This document shows positions 1 through 10,726 of a stretch of 13,212 bases of DNA, one piece after another. Under the pieces are notes generated by a model that saw only the letters and a list, made by a program, of their open reading frames with translations, ran no database searches and was not told the DNA's origin. Source of the stretch: Streptomyces sp. NRRL WC-3549 (lineage in GTDB: Bacteria > Actinomycetota > Actinomycetes > Streptomycetales > Streptomycetaceae); contig NZ_KL585382.1 in the NCBI RefSeq assembly GCF_000721935.1, positions 33,954 to 47,165 of the forward strand, given 5' to 3'. Positions within the stretch are counted from its first letter, which is position 1. The number at the start of each line of letters is the position of its first letter. A program made the position numbers and the translations under genes.

Positions 1-1
1 C

Positions 2-29
2 CCCCCGCCGCTCTCCGGAGCCGCGGGGG
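2..29 (+). terminator. Terminator-like hairpin at the window's left edge
   Basis: Positions 2-8 pair perfectly with 23-29 (CCCCCGC/GCGGGGG). One C/C mismatch follows, then a 4-bp top stem (10-13 with 18-21) closed by a TCCG tetraloop. CGGGCTTT follows, so there is only a very short T-run. By position it would terminate the gene lying left of the window. In Streptomyces this is usually rplA, but that gene is not visible here. The structure is read directly from the sequence; the terminator role is inferred. Confidence 0.45.
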
Positions 30-45
30 CGGGCTTTACCCGTTG

Positions 46-73
46 TTGGTTTGTCGGTGGGGTGCGTTACGGT
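46..73 (+). promoter_or_regulatory. Weak candidate promoter for the lipoprotein gene
   Basis: TTGGTT (46-51) and TACGGT (68-73) are 16 nt apart, which would place a transcription start near 80, about 30 nt before the ATG at 111. The -35 box is poor and the spacing short, so this is only the best candidate in the 80 nt between the upstream hairpin and the gene. Confidence 0.25.
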
Positions 74-110
74 GCAGGGGTCGAGTACCGGACAAACAGG
101 GGGTGGGGGC

Positions 111-1049
111 ATGAGCACGTCCACATGGAGGCGCGCAGGTGTCGCGCTGACGGCAGCAGTCGTGATCGCGGGTCTCGCAGGCTGTCAGGGCGGGGAGAAG
201 GACAAGGCGTCCGACGCGCCGAAGTCCGAGTCCCGGTCGGGGACCGCGGCCACCGAGGTGCTGACGGCCGCGTACAAGAAGACCGCGGCCGCGGGGTCGG
301 CCAAGGTGCACATGACGATGGAGATGCCCGCCGCCGTGGGTGCGGGCGGCACGATGGAGATGACCGGCACGATGGGGTGGAACCCCGGCGTGATGGACAT
401 GACCATGAAGAGCGAGGCCCTCCAGGCATCCCCGGACGCCCCCGAGCAGATCCGCATGCTCATGCTCGACAACGTCGTGTACATGGACATGGGCGAGCAG
501 GCCGCGTCGGAGATGGACGGCAAGCGCTGGATGAAGATGGACATCGCCGCCATGGCGGAGCAGTCCGGCGACGCGGCCACCCAGAAGCAGCTGACGAACG
601 GCCTGGAGAACGCCAACCAGGACCCGTCCAGGCAGCTCGCCGTGCTCCTGGAGTCGCCGAACCTCAAGCACGTCGGTGCGAAGAAGATCGACGGCGTGGA
701 CACCGAGCACTACAAGGGCTCGCTCACGGTCGACGAGATGATGGAGGCCAACGAGTCGCTCGACGTCCTCACCGACAAGGAGCGCAAGGACCTGCTGGAC
801 ACCGTCGAGAAGTCCGGGATCAAGGGGTACGACACCGAGGTCTGGGTCGACAAGGACGGCTACCCGATCCGGATGAACGTCGGTATGGACACCCCGCAGG
901 GTGAGGTCCGGCTGTCCACCGACTACTCGGACTACGGGACGGCGACCGCCGTGAAGGCACCGCCCGCCGGCGATACCTTCGACCTGGCGCAGATGCTCGA
1001 AGAGCTCGGAGCGGGCGGCGCCGCGGGCGCGGGCACCACGGGTTCGTGA
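111..1049 (+). CDS. Met-rich LppX/LolA-like secreted lipoprotein
   Basis: A 312-aa protein predicted to be exported and anchored by lipid to the outer face of the membrane. Residues 6-24 form a signal peptide (WRR, then a hydrophobic stretch) ending in the lipobox LAGC, with Cys25 as the lipidated residue. The mature part begins with a charged Lys/Asp/Ser-rich linker (about 26-44). The body alternates polar and hydrophobic residues, as in the half-barrel fold of the actinobacterial LppX/LprAFG (LolA-like) lipoproteins; near the end, DKDGYPIRMNV and PPAGDTFDL are typical of that group. Seventeen of its 23 methionines lie between residues 68 and 148. I chose the ATG at 111 because the signal peptide starts there. 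An in-frame GTG at 51 would add 20 residues before it and lies upstream of any plausible ribosome site. A lipoprotein gene just before rplJ is usual in Streptomyces. Its ligand cannot be read from the sequence; lipid or other hydrophobic cargo is inference from the family. Confidence 0.88.
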   Translation: MSTSTWRRAGVALTAAVVIAGLAGCQGGEKDKASDAPKSESRSGTAATEVLTAAYKKTAAAGSAKVHMTMEMPAAVGAGGTMEMTGTMGWNPGVMDMTMKSEALQASPDAPEQIRMLMLDNVVYMDMGEQAASEMDGKRWMKMDIAAMAEQSGDAATQKQLTNGLENANQDPSRQLAVLLESPNLKHVGAKKIDGVDTEHYKGSLTVDEMMEANESLDVLTDKERKDLLDTVEKSGIKGYDTEVWVDKDGYPIRMNVGMDTPQGEVRLSTDYSDYGTATAVKAPPAGDTFDLAQMLEELGAGGAAGAGTTGS

Positions 1050-1059
1050 CCCGGCCGGG

Positions 1060-1081
1060 CCGGCGAGGTTCACCCCGTCGG
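1060..1081 (+). terminator. Possible terminator hairpin after the lipoprotein gene
   Basis: CCGGCGAGG (1060-1068) pairs with CCCCGTCGG (1073-1081) around a TTCA loop: eight pairs including one G-T, with one A/C mismatch. There is no T-tract. It sits 10 nt after the stop codon and 6 nt before the rplJ -35 box, a reasonable place to insulate the operon. The function is inferred. Confidence 0.3.
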
Positions 1082-1087
1082 CCCGAT

Positions 1088-1117
1088 TTGCCTGACCGGG
1101 ACCTGCTCCCGTAGTCT
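1088..1117 (+). promoter_or_regulatory. rplJ operon promoter (HrdB/sigma-70 type)
   Basis: TTGCCT (1088-1093) and TAGTCT (1112-1117) are separated by 18 nt and fit the Streptomyces vegetative consensus TTGACN-N17/18-TAGNNT closely. Transcription should begin near 1124, exactly where the conserved L10-leader sequence starts, giving a 5' leader of about 228 nt before rplJ. Confidence 0.78.
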
Positions 1118-1124
1118 TTCCCAG

Positions 1125-1262
1125 AAGCCAAAGACCGCTGGTCGTTGCTGTGCTCTCATCGTAGGGCCCGGTGACCGAAGGATCCGTCGAGACGGACGAC
1201 CTGCGCAGGTGACTGTGGAAAGCTCCCGGATCGTCGTCCGGTCTCCCGGATTTCGTTCGGTT
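1125..1262 (+). ncRNA. Ribosomal protein L10 leader (autoregulatory 5' UTR)
   Basis: This stretch lies between the rplJ promoter and a terminator-type hairpin and contains no gene. It holds the block CCAAAGACCGCTGG (1128-1141), which I recognise from actinobacterial rplJ leaders. Other elements are a small hairpin TCCGT-CGAG-ACGGA (1183-1196), the 12-nt palindrome ACCTGCGCAGGT (1199-1210), and a repeated CTCCCGGAT (1223-1231 and 1243-1251) flanking TCCGG (1237-1241). In known systems the L10-(L7/L12) complex binds such a leader and represses its own operon, by translation in E. coli and by transcription attenuation in Bacillus. Family assignment rests on position and remembered sequence; the exact ends are approximate. 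Confidence 0.72.
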
Positions 1263-1268
1263 GAGCTA

Positions 1269-1302
1269 CGCCCTGGCACTCGCGCCGGGGCGTTTCGTCT
1301 TT
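1269..1302 (+). terminator. Attenuator-type hairpin in the rplJ leader
   Basis: CGCCCTGGC (1269-1277) pairs with GCCGGGGCG (1284-1292) over nine pairs, one of them U-G, around the loop ACTCGC. It is followed by the T-rich run TTTCGTCTTT (1293-1302), unusually good for a Streptomyces intrinsic terminator. It lies after the L10 leader and about 50 nt before the rplJ start, so it would stop transcripts before the operon's first gene. This is the layout expected of a transcription attenuator controlled by the upstream leader. The structure is seen; regulated read-through is inferred. Confidence 0.6.
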
Positions 1303-1351
1303 CCCGGCCCCTTCTGAGCGGTCCTCATCACCCGGAAGGAGGCCGACGCTC

Positions 1352-1909
1352 ATGGCAAGGCCCGACAAGGCTGCCGCGGTAGCCGAGCTGACGGACCAGT
1401 TCCGCAGCTCGAACGCCGCCGTGCTGACCGAGTACCGGGGTCTCACCGTGGCCCAGCTCAAGCAGCTGCGCCGTTCGCTCGGTGAGAACGCCCAGTACGC
1501 CGTGGTGAAGAACACGCTGACCAAGATTGCGGCCAACGAGGCCGGGATCAACGCGCTGGACGACCTGTTCACGGGTCCGACGGCGGTTGCCTTCGTCACC
1601 GGTGACCCGGTGGAGTCGGCGAAGGGTCTTCGTGACTTCGCCAAGGACAACCCCAACCTCATCATCAAGGGCGGTGTCCTTGACGGTAAGGCGCTGTCCG
1701 CCGATGAGATCAAGAAGCTCGCGGACCTCGAGTCCCGCGAGGTTCTGCTCTCCAAGCTGGCCGGTGCCATGAAGGGCAAGCAGACTCAGGCTGCGCAGCT
1801 CTTCCAGGCTCTGCCGTCGAAGTTCGTCCGCACCGCGGAAGCGCTTCGCGCCAAGAAGGAAGAGCAGGGCGGTGCCGGTACTCCGGCTCCCGCCGAGGCC
1901 GCAGAGTAA
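1352..1909 (+). CDS. rplJ: 50S ribosomal protein L10
   Basis: A 185-aa protein that forms the base of the 50S stalk. Its N-terminal domain binds 23S rRNA (and L11), and its C-terminal helix carries the L7/L12 dimers that recruit translation GTPases. The L10 signature is clear: [11 protein letters not shown] at 7-17, [18 protein letters not shown] at 23-40, then [11 protein letters not shown] about ten residues further on. The C-terminal helix region ([20 protein letters not shown]) is followed by an Ala/Pro/Gly/Glu tail slightly longer than in many L10s. The start is fixed by a strong Shine-Dalgarno, GGAAGGAGG (1334-1342), 9 nt before the ATG. It is the first gene after the L10 leader and attenuator, and is followed after 84 nt by rplL. 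It is probably also the autoregulator of the operon, as in other bacteria. Confidence 0.97.
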   Translation: MARPDKAAAVAELTDQFRSSNAAVLTEYRGLTVAQLKQLRRSLGENAQYAVVKNTLTKIAANEAGINALDDLFTGPTAVAFVTGDPVESAKGLRDFAKDNPNLIIKGGVLDGKALSADEIKKLADLESREVLLSKLAGAMKGKQTQAAQLFQALPSKFVRTAEALRAKKEEQGGAGTPAPAEAAE

Positions 1910-1993
1910 TCACGCTCAGCGGTCCAGCGGGCTCCACGTACGCCCGCCGACACATACATCCGGCACCAGCCGAATAGTGGAAGGACGCCTGTC

Positions 1994-2377
1994 ATGGCGA
2001 AGCTGTCCCAGGACGACCTGCTCGAGCAGTTCGAAGGCATGACCCTCATCGAGCTCTCCGAGTTCGTGAAGGCCTTCGAGGAGAAGTTCGACGTCACCGC
2101 CGCTGCCGCGGTCGCCGTTGCCGGCCCCGCCCAGGGTGGCGCCCCGGCCGAGGCCGAGGCCGAGCAGGACGAGTTCGACGTCATCCTCACCGGCGCCGGC
2201 GAGAAGAAGATCCAGGTCATCAAGGTCGTGCGTGAGCTGACCTCGCTGGGTCTGAAGGAGGCCAAGGACCTCGTCGACGGCACCCCGAAGCCGGTCCTCG
2301 AGAAGGTCGCCAAGGAGGCCGCGGACAAGGCTGCCGAGTCCCTCAAGGCCGCCGGCGCCTCCGTCGAGGTCAAGTGA
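1994..2377 (+). CDS. rplL: 50S ribosomal protein L7/L12
   Basis: A 127-aa acidic stalk protein present as several dimers on L10; its C-terminal domain contacts EF-Tu, EF-G and other factors. The three usual parts are visible. An N-terminal dimerisation helix pair ([20 protein letters not shown] onward) is followed by a flexible Ala/Gly/Pro hinge (about 37-57: [20 protein letters not shown]). The C-terminal domain has [20 protein letters not shown] and [17 protein letters not shown]. The ATG has the Shine-Dalgarno GGAAGGA (1979-1985) 8 nt upstream. The 84-nt gap after rplJ contains one hairpin (GCGGGC 1927-1932 with GCCCGC 1942-1947) but no promoter I could support. L7/L12 must be made in excess over L10, so strong independent translation is expected. 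Two hairpins follow the gene. Confidence 0.97.
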   Translation: MAKLSQDDLLEQFEGMTLIELSEFVKAFEEKFDVTAAAAVAVAGPAQGGAPAEAEAEQDEFDVILTGAGEKKIQVIKVVRELTSLGLKEAKDLVDGTPKPVLEKVAKEAADKAAESLKAAGASVEVK

Positions 2378-2382
2378 CCCCT

Positions 2383-2398
2383 GGAGTCCCCGGACTCC
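2383..2398 (+). terminator. First hairpin after rplL
   Basis: GGAGTC (2383-2388) pairs perfectly with GACTCC (2393-2398) around a CCCG loop, five bases after the rplL stop codon. There is no T-tract. Alone it is weak; together with the much stronger hairpin 40 nt downstream it could protect the rplJL mRNA 3' end or slow polymerase. Confidence 0.35.
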
Positions 2399-2437
2399 GC
2401 TAGGGCGCTCCCTGCCGCGTGCGGGGAAGTCACATCG

Positions 2438-2473
2438 CGAAGGGCGATCACCCATCCGGGTGGTCGCCCTTCG
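2438..2473 (+). terminator. Strong hairpin between rplL and rpoB
   Basis: A 16-bp stem: 2438-2453 pairs with 2458-2473, with one T-G wobble at 2448/2463 and an ATCC tetraloop. GGCGTGCTC follows, so there is no U-tract. Long GC stems without U-runs are common Streptomyces terminators. In E. coli the same spacer holds a partial attenuator and an RNase III site that lower rpoBC output relative to rplJL. The stem is seen directly; partial termination or processing is inference from that parallel. Confidence 0.75.
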
Positions 2474-2493
2474 GCGTGCTCCGGGAGGCTGCC

Positions 2494-2521
2494 TTGATCT
2501 TCTGCCGGTGACGAGTAGGGT
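2494..2521 (+). promoter_or_regulatory. Candidate upstream rpoB promoter
   Basis: TTGATC (2494-2499) and TAGGGT (2516-2521) are 16 nt apart and resemble a vegetative promoter. It lies about 20 nt after the strong post-rplL hairpin, a sensible place to restart transcription. It would leave a leader of about 450 nt before rpoB. Confidence 0.4.
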
Positions 2522-2611
2522 GATCTTCGCCGTGCGTTCCTCCGGGGGCGTCAACCGGGGTCCCCGGTCGACGGGTGAAGATCGCGGGGGGCCCGTCCGG
2601 GCCTCGGGGCC

Positions 2612-2640
2612 TTGACGAACCGCACGCGGCGCGCAATTCT
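2612..2640 (+). promoter_or_regulatory. Weak candidate promoter in the rpoB upstream region
   Basis: A good -35 box, TTGACG (2612-2617), stands 17 nt before AATTCT (2635-2640), which lacks the first T of a -10 box. Listed only because the -35 and spacing are good. Confidence 0.2.
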
Positions 2641-2785
2641 CAGGACGCGTCGTCATCTCGATCCGGTTCCGAGGCATGGATCGTGAGCGAAGAGGGCAGT
2701 AAAGAAGAGCGCGCACCGCGCGAGGTCTATTCATAGGTGTTGAGAACAGCTGTTGCGAGCTACGTGGGTCTCTGAGTACCCCGAC

Positions 2786-2814
2786 TGGACATCAGTGTGG
2801 CAGTTGGCTACACT
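2786..2814 (+). promoter_or_regulatory. Main rpoB promoter
   Basis: TGGACA (2786-2791) and TACACT (2809-2814) are exactly 17 nt apart, close to TTGACA-N17-TAnnnT. This is the best promoter in the spacer. Transcription should start near 2821, giving a leader of about 157 nt before the rpoB TTG. It lets the polymerase subunits be expressed independently of the L10 leader. Confidence 0.75.
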
Positions 2815-2952
2815 GACCCTTTGCGCTGCCTGTTAGCTGCCTCCTGCCCGTCACCAGGGGCATGCCCACGCCTAGCACCGATGACCGGATCTTTCCTGAC
2901 CTGGGGATTTCTGTCGCTGTGTGGGGCTTGGGGCCGGTACGCGCGTAGTGAG

Positions 2953-2970
2953 TCCGAGCCCTCGGAAGGA
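2953..2970 (+). promoter_or_regulatory. rpoB ribosome-binding site with overlapping small hairpin
   Basis: The Shine-Dalgarno GGAAGGA (2964-2970) stands 7 nt before a TTG start at 2978 and decides that start. TCCGA (2953-2957) can pair with TCGGA (2962-2966) around GCCC, which would cover the first GGA of the Shine-Dalgarno and leave AAGGA free. The ribosome site is strong; any effect of the 5-bp hairpin is speculative. Confidence 0.6.
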
Positions 2971-2977
2971 CCCCCTC

Positions 2978-5900
2978 TTGGCCGCCTCGCGCAACGCCTC
3001 GACCTCGAATACGAACAACGGTGCCAGCACCGCCCCGCTGCGCATCTCTTTTGCAAAGATCAAGGAGCCCCTCGAGGTTCCGAACCTCCTCGCGCTGCAG
3101 ACCGAGAGCTTTGACTGGCTCCTCGGCAACGCCGCGTGGAAGGCTCGCGTCGAGGCTGCTCTGGACAGCGGACAAGACGTCCCCACCAAGTCCGGCCTGG
3201 AGGAGATCTTCGAGGAGATCTCCCCGATCGAGGACTTCTCCGGGTCGATGTCGCTGACGTTCCGCGACCACCGCTTCGAGCCCCCGAAGAACTCGATCGA
3301 CGAGTGCAAGGAGCGCGACTTCACGTTCGCCGCCCCGCTCTTCGTCACCGCCGAGTTCACCAACAACGAGACCGGCGAGATCAAGTCCCAGACGGTCTTC
3401 ATGGGCGACTTCCCGCTCATGACCAACAAGGGCACCTTCGTCATCAACGGCACCGAGCGTGTCGTCGTGTCGCAGCTCGTCCGCTCGCCCGGCGTCTACT
3501 TCGACTCCTCCATCGACAAGACGTCCGACAAGGACATCTTCTCCGCCAAGATCATCCCGTCCCGGGGTGCCTGGCTGGAGATGGAGATCGACAAGCGCGA
3601 CATGGTCGGTGTCCGCATCGACCGCAAGCGCAAGCAGTCCGTCACCGTCCTCCTGAAGGCGCTCGGCTGGACCACCGAGCAGATCCTCGAGGAGTTCGGC
3701 GAGTACGAGTCCATGCGCGCCACCCTGGAGAAGGACCACACCCAGGGCCAGGACGACGCGCTGCTCGACATCTACCGCAAGCTGCGCCCGGGCGAGCCGC
3801 CCACGCGCGAGGCGGCCCAGACGCTGCTGGAGAACCTCTACTTCAACCCGAAGCGCTACGACCTCGCGAAGGTCGGCCGCTACAAGGTGAACAAGAAGCT
3901 CGGCGCCGACGAGCCGCTCGACGCGGGTGTCCTCACCAGCGACGACATCATCGCCACCATCAAGTACCTGGTGAAGCTGCACGCCGGCGAGACCGAGACG
4001 ATCGGTGAGTCGGGCCGGGAGATCGTCGTCGAGACCGACGACATCGACCACTTCGGCAACCGCCGCCTGCGCAACGTCGGCGAGCTCATCCAGAACCAGG
4101 TCCGTACGGGTCTCGCCCGTATGGAGCGCGTCGTGCGCGAGCGCATGACCACCCAGGACGTCGAGGCGATCACGCCGCAGACCCTGATCAACATCCGGCC
4201 GGTCGTCGCCTCCATCAAGGAGTTCTTCGGCACCAGCCAGCTGTCGCAGTTCATGGACCAGAACAACCCGCTGTCGGGTCTCACCCACAAGCGCCGCCTG
4301 TCGGCGCTCGGTCCGGGTGGTCTCTCCCGTGAGCGGGCCGGCTTCGAGGTCCGAGACGTGCACCCGTCCCACTACGGACGCATGTGCCCGATCGAGACCC
4401 CCGAAGGCCCGAACATCGGTCTGATCGGTTCGCTCGCCTCGTACGGCCGCGTCAACGCGTTCGGCTTCATCGAGACGCCGTACCGCAAGGTCGTCGACGG
4501 CCAGGTCACCGACGAGGTCGACTACATCACGGCCGACGAGGAGGACCGCTTCGTCATCGCCCAGGCGAACGCGACGCTCTCCGACGAGCTGCGCTTCACC
4601 GAGCCCCGCGTCCTGGTCCGCCGCCGTGGCGGGGAGGTCGACTACGTGCCCGGCACGGAGGTCGACTACATGGACGTCTCGCCGCGCCAGATGGTGTCCG
4701 TCGCCACCGCGATGATCCCGTTCCTGGAGCACGACGACGCCAACCGTGCCCTCATGGGCGCGAACATGATGCGCCAGGCGGTGCCGCTCATCAAGTCGGA
4801 GGCCCCGCTCGTGGGCACCGGCATGGAGTACCGCTGCGCCACCGACGCCGGTGACGTGCTCAAGGCCGAGAAGGACGGTGTGGTCCAGGAGGTCTCCGCG
4901 GACTACATCACCGTCACCAACGACGACGGCACGTACACCACGTACCGCATCGCCAAGTTCTCGCGCTCCAACCAGGGCACCTCGGTCAACCAGAAGGTCG
5001 TCGTCTCCGAGGGCGACCGGGTCGTCGAGGGCCAGGTCCTCGCCGACGGTCCCGCCACCGAGAACGGCGAGATGGCGCTCGGCAAGAACCTCCTCGTGGC
5101 GTTCATGCCGTGGGAGGGCCACAACTACGAGGACGCGATCATCCTGTCGCAGCGCCTCGTGCAGGACGACGTCCTCTCCTCGATCCACATCGAGGAGCAC
5201 GAGGTCGACGCCCGTGACACCAAGCTCGGCCCGGAGGAGATCACCCGGGACATCCCGAACGTCTCCGAGGAGGTCCTCGCCGACCTCGACGAGCGCGGCA
5301 TCATCCGCATCGGTGCCGAGGTCGTCGCCGGCGACATCCTCGTCGGCAAGGTCACGCCCAAGGGTGAGACCGAGCTGACCCCGGAGGAGCGCCTGCTCCG
5401 CGCGATCTTCGGTGAGAAGGCGCGCGAGGTGCGCGACACCTCGCTGAAGGTCCCGCACGGCGAGATCGGCAAGGTCATCGGCGTCCGCGTCTTCGACCGC
5501 GAAGAGGGCGACGAGCTGCCGCCGGGCGTGAACCAGCTGGTCCGCGTCTACGTCGCGCAGAAGCGCAAGATCACCGACGGTGACAAGCTCGCCGGCCGTC
5601 ACGGCAACAAGGGCGTCATCTCCAAGATCCTGCCGATCGAGGACATGCCGTTCCTGGAGGACGGCACCCCGGTCGACATCATCCTCAACCCGCTGGGTGT
5701 CCCGTCCCGAATGAACCCGGGACAGGTCCTGGAGATCCACCTCGGCTGGCTCGCCAGCCGCGGCTGGGACGTCTCCGGTCTCGCCGACGAGTGGGCCCAG
5801 CGCCTGCAGGTCATCGGCGCCGACCAGGTCGCCCCCGGCACCAACGTCGCCACGCCCGTCTTCGACGGTGCGCGTGAGGACGAGATCTCCGGCCTCTTCC

Positions 5901-6463
5901 AGGCCACGATCCCGAACCGCGACGGCGTGCGGATGGTCCAGCCCTCCGGCAAGGCCCAGCTGTTCGACGGCCGCTCCGGCGAGCCGTTCCCTGACCCGGT
6001 CTCGGTCGGGTACATGTACATCCTCAAGCTGCACCACCTGGTCGACGACAAGCTCCACGCCCGTTCGACCGGTCCGTACTCCATGATCACGCAGCAGCCG
6101 CTGGGTGGTAAGGCGCAGTTCGGTGGTCAGCGATTCGGTGAGATGGAGGTGTGGGCCCTTGAGGCCTACGGCGCCGCGTACGCCCTCCAGGAGCTCCTGA
6201 CGATCAAGTCCGACGACGTCACCGGCCGCGTGAAGGTCTACGAGGCGATCGTCAAGGGCGAGAACATCCCCGAGCCCGGCATCCCCGAGTCCTTCAAGGT
6301 GCTCATCAAGGAGATGCAGTCGCTCTGCCTCAACGTGGAGGTGCTGTCCTCGGACGGCATGTCCATCGAGATGCGCGACACGGACGAGGACGTCTTCCGC
6401 GCGGCGGAGGAGCTCGGTATCGACCTGTCCCGGCGCGAGCCGAGCAGCGTCGAAGAGGTCTGA
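2978..6463 (+). CDS. rpoB: DNA-directed RNA polymerase beta subunit
   Basis: A 1161-aa subunit that with beta' forms the catalytic cleft of RNA polymerase. The TTG at 2978 has a good ribosome site and gives the usual N-terminus (M)AASRNAS. It also gives the standard Streptomyces numbering for the rifampicin region, with H437 and S442 matching E. coli H526 and S531. An upstream in-frame GTG (2921) would add 19 unlikely residues. Visible landmarks are the rifampicin pocket at 418-444 ([14 protein letters not shown], then [13 protein letters not shown]), followed by [19 protein letters not shown]; the catalytic-core lysines in [18 protein letters not shown] (862-879); and the C-terminal clamp segment [19 protein letters not shown] (1049-1067). 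Residues Q424, D427, H437, R440 and S442 are the sensitive-type residues. The gene follows its own promoter and a leader of about 157 nt, and is joined to rpoC by a 129-nt spacer with stem-loops. Length and sequence show an intact gene. Confidence 0.98.
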   Translation: MAASRNASTSNTNNGASTAPLRISFAKIKEPLEVPNLLALQTESFDWLLGNAAWKARVEAALDSGQDVPTKSGLEEIFEEISPIEDFSGSMSLTFRDHRFEPPKNSIDECKERDFTFAAPLFVTAEFTNNETGEIKSQTVFMGDFPLMTNKGTFVINGTERVVVSQLVRSPGVYFDSSIDKTSDKDIFSAKIIPSRGAWLEMEIDKRDMVGVRIDRKRKQSVTVLLKALGWTTEQILEEFGEYESMRATLEKDHTQGQDDALLDIYRKLRPGEPPTREAAQTLLENLYFNPKRYDLAKVGRYKVNKKLGADEPLDAGVLTSDDIIATIKYLVKLHAGETETIGESGREIVVETDDIDHFGNRRLRNVGELIQNQVRTGLARMERVVRERMTTQDVEAITPQTLINIRPVVASIKEFFGTSQLSQFMDQNNPLSGLTHKRRLSALGPGGLSRERAGFEVRDVHPSHYGRMCPIETPEGPNIGLIGSLASYGRVNAFGFIETPYRKVVDGQVTDEVDYITADEEDRFVIAQANATLSDELRFTEPRVLVRRRGGEVDYVPGTEVDYMDVSPRQMVSVATAMIPFLEHDDANRALMGANMMRQAVPLIKSEAPLVGTGMEYRCATDAGDVLKAEKDGVVQEVSADYITVTNDDGTYTTYRIAKFSRSNQGTSVNQKVVVSEGDRVVEGQVLADGPATENGEMALGKNLLVAFMPWEGHNYEDAIILSQRLVQDDVLSSIHIEEHEVDARDTKLGPEEITRDIPNVSEEVLADLDERGIIRIGAEVVAGDILVGKVTPKGETELTPEERLLRAIFGEKAREVRDTSLKVPHGEIGKVIGVRVFDREEGDELPPGVNQLVRVYVAQKRKITDGDKLAGRHGNKGVISKILPIEDMPFLEDGTPVDIILNPLGVPSRMNPGQVLEIHLGWLASRGWDVSGLADEWAQRLQVIGADQVAPGTNVATPVFDGAREDEISGLFQATIPNRDGVRMVQPSGKAQLFDGRSGEPFPDPVSVGYMYILKLHHLVDDKLHARSTGPYSMITQQPLGGKAQFGGQRFGEMEVWALEAYGAAYALQELLTIKSDDVTGRVKVYEAIVKGENIPEPGIPESFKVLIKEMQSLCLNVEVLSSDGMSIEMRDTDEDVFRAAEELGIDLSRREPSSVEEV

Positions 6464-6470
6464 CGGGCTG

Positions 6471-6499
6471 GCCGGCCGGATCCCCCTGATCCGGCCGGC
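6471..6499 (+). other. Perfect stem-loop between rpoB and rpoC
   Basis: GCCGGCCGGATC (6471-6482) pairs perfectly over 12 bp with GATCCGGCCGGC (6488-6499) around the loop CCCCT, seven bases after the rpoB stop. CTCCCCGG follows, so there is no U-tract. It may stabilise the rpoB 3' end, attenuate entry into rpoC, or be an RNase site. Full termination is unlikely, because no promoter for rpoC is visible after it. Confidence 0.65.
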
Positions 6500-6542
6500 T
6501 CTCCCCGGACCCGTTCAGACCATTGCTGAAGTGCCCCGATTT

Positions 6543-6572
6543 CTCGCGTCACGCGAGGGGGCTCGAACCCCC
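6543..6572 (+). other. Two tandem small hairpins just before the rpoC ribosome site
   Basis: CTCGCG (6543-6548) pairs with CGCGAG (6552-6557) around TCA, and GGGGG (6557-6561) pairs with CCCCC (6568-6572) around CTCGAA. They share G6557, so at most one base is contested. The rpoC Shine-Dalgarno AGAGGG (6576-6581) begins three bases after the second hairpin and stays unpaired. Confidence 0.4.
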
Positions 6573-6592
6573 GAAAGAGGGATTGACGACAA

Positions 6593-10492
<3,900 letters not shown>

Positions 10493-10505
10493 AAGTGAGT
10501 GAGAG

Positions 10506-10545
10506 GGGCGCCTCCTGCGGACCACGGTCCGCGGGAGGCGCCCTT
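10506..10545 (+). terminator. Strong terminator of the rpoBC operon
   Basis: A 17-bp stem, 10506-10522 with 10527-10543, has one T-G wobble (10516/10533) and a CACG loop. It can be extended by G10505-T10544 and A10504-T10545, and TTCTGCG follows. It begins 14 nt after the rpoC stop. It is the strongest hairpin in the window and closes the operon. Confidence 0.9.
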
Positions 10546-10714
10546 CTGCGTGCCGGAGTGTCGTCCCAGGGCGACCGGCCGGTCCGGCGGACGCGGTGCG
10601 GGGCCACCGGGAGGGCTCCGGGGCGTCGAGGGCGCGCCTGTGGTCCCCGGCTGCCCCCGACGGTGGTGTGCGGGGCGGTGGAGGCGGCCCAGGGGCGTGC
10701 CGGGCCGGTGTGGG

Positions 10715-10720
10715 TACCCT
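10715..10720 (+). promoter_or_regulatory. Candidate -10 box for a leaderless transcript
   Basis: TACCCT (10715-10720) ends six bases before the ATG at 10727, so transcription would begin at or next to the start codon. No -35 box is visible 16-18 nt upstream, and no Shine-Dalgarno lies between them (GCGGCC). The rest of the 180 nt after the rpoC terminator holds nothing else I can support. Confidence 0.35.
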
Positions 10721-10726
10721 GCGGCC

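Larger units (their letters stand above)
2378..2977 (+). other. 600-nt rplL-rpoB regulatory spacer
   Basis: I see no convincing gene here on either strand. Short open frames have no ribosome site and no recognisable product. The spacer holds the two post-rplL hairpins, three candidate promoters and a leader of about 155 nt before rpoB. Smaller palindromes include ACCGGGG-T-CCCCGGT (2554-2568), GGCCC-GTCC-GGGCC (2590-2603), AACAGCTGTT (2745-2754, about 30 nt before the best -35 box) and GGGCATGCCC (2858-2867). In this G/C-rich sequence most of these may be chance. Confidence 0.6.

Noticed and set aside
51..110. Longer lipoprotein start at GTG 51
   Set aside because: It would put 20 residues before a complete signal peptide and overlaps the candidate promoter.
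2921..2977. Longer RpoB from an upstream in-frame GTG
   Set aside because: It would add 19 residues unlike any RpoB. The GTG has no ribosome site, and the TTG at 2978 has a strong one and restores the known length and numbering.
4229..4309. Rifampicin-resistance substitutions in rpoB
   Set aside because: Q424, D427, S433, H437, R440 and S442 are all the ordinary sensitive-type residues.
2792..6058. Very long minus-strand open frame opposite rpoB (over 1000 codons)
   Set aside because: It exactly shadows rpoB. Its composition (Asp/Val/Leu/Arg/Gly-rich, no domains) is what the antisense of G/C-ending codons gives in high-GC DNA. No ribosome site or promoter supports it.
6541..6580. Possible tRNA T-arm on the minus strand (GGGGGTTCGAGCCCCC)
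   Set aside because: The reverse complement of 6557-6572 resembles a T-arm, but the adjoining bases do not form an acceptor stem and the 5' half of a tRNA would overlap the rpoC start without D- or anticodon arms. It is better read as a simple hairpin.
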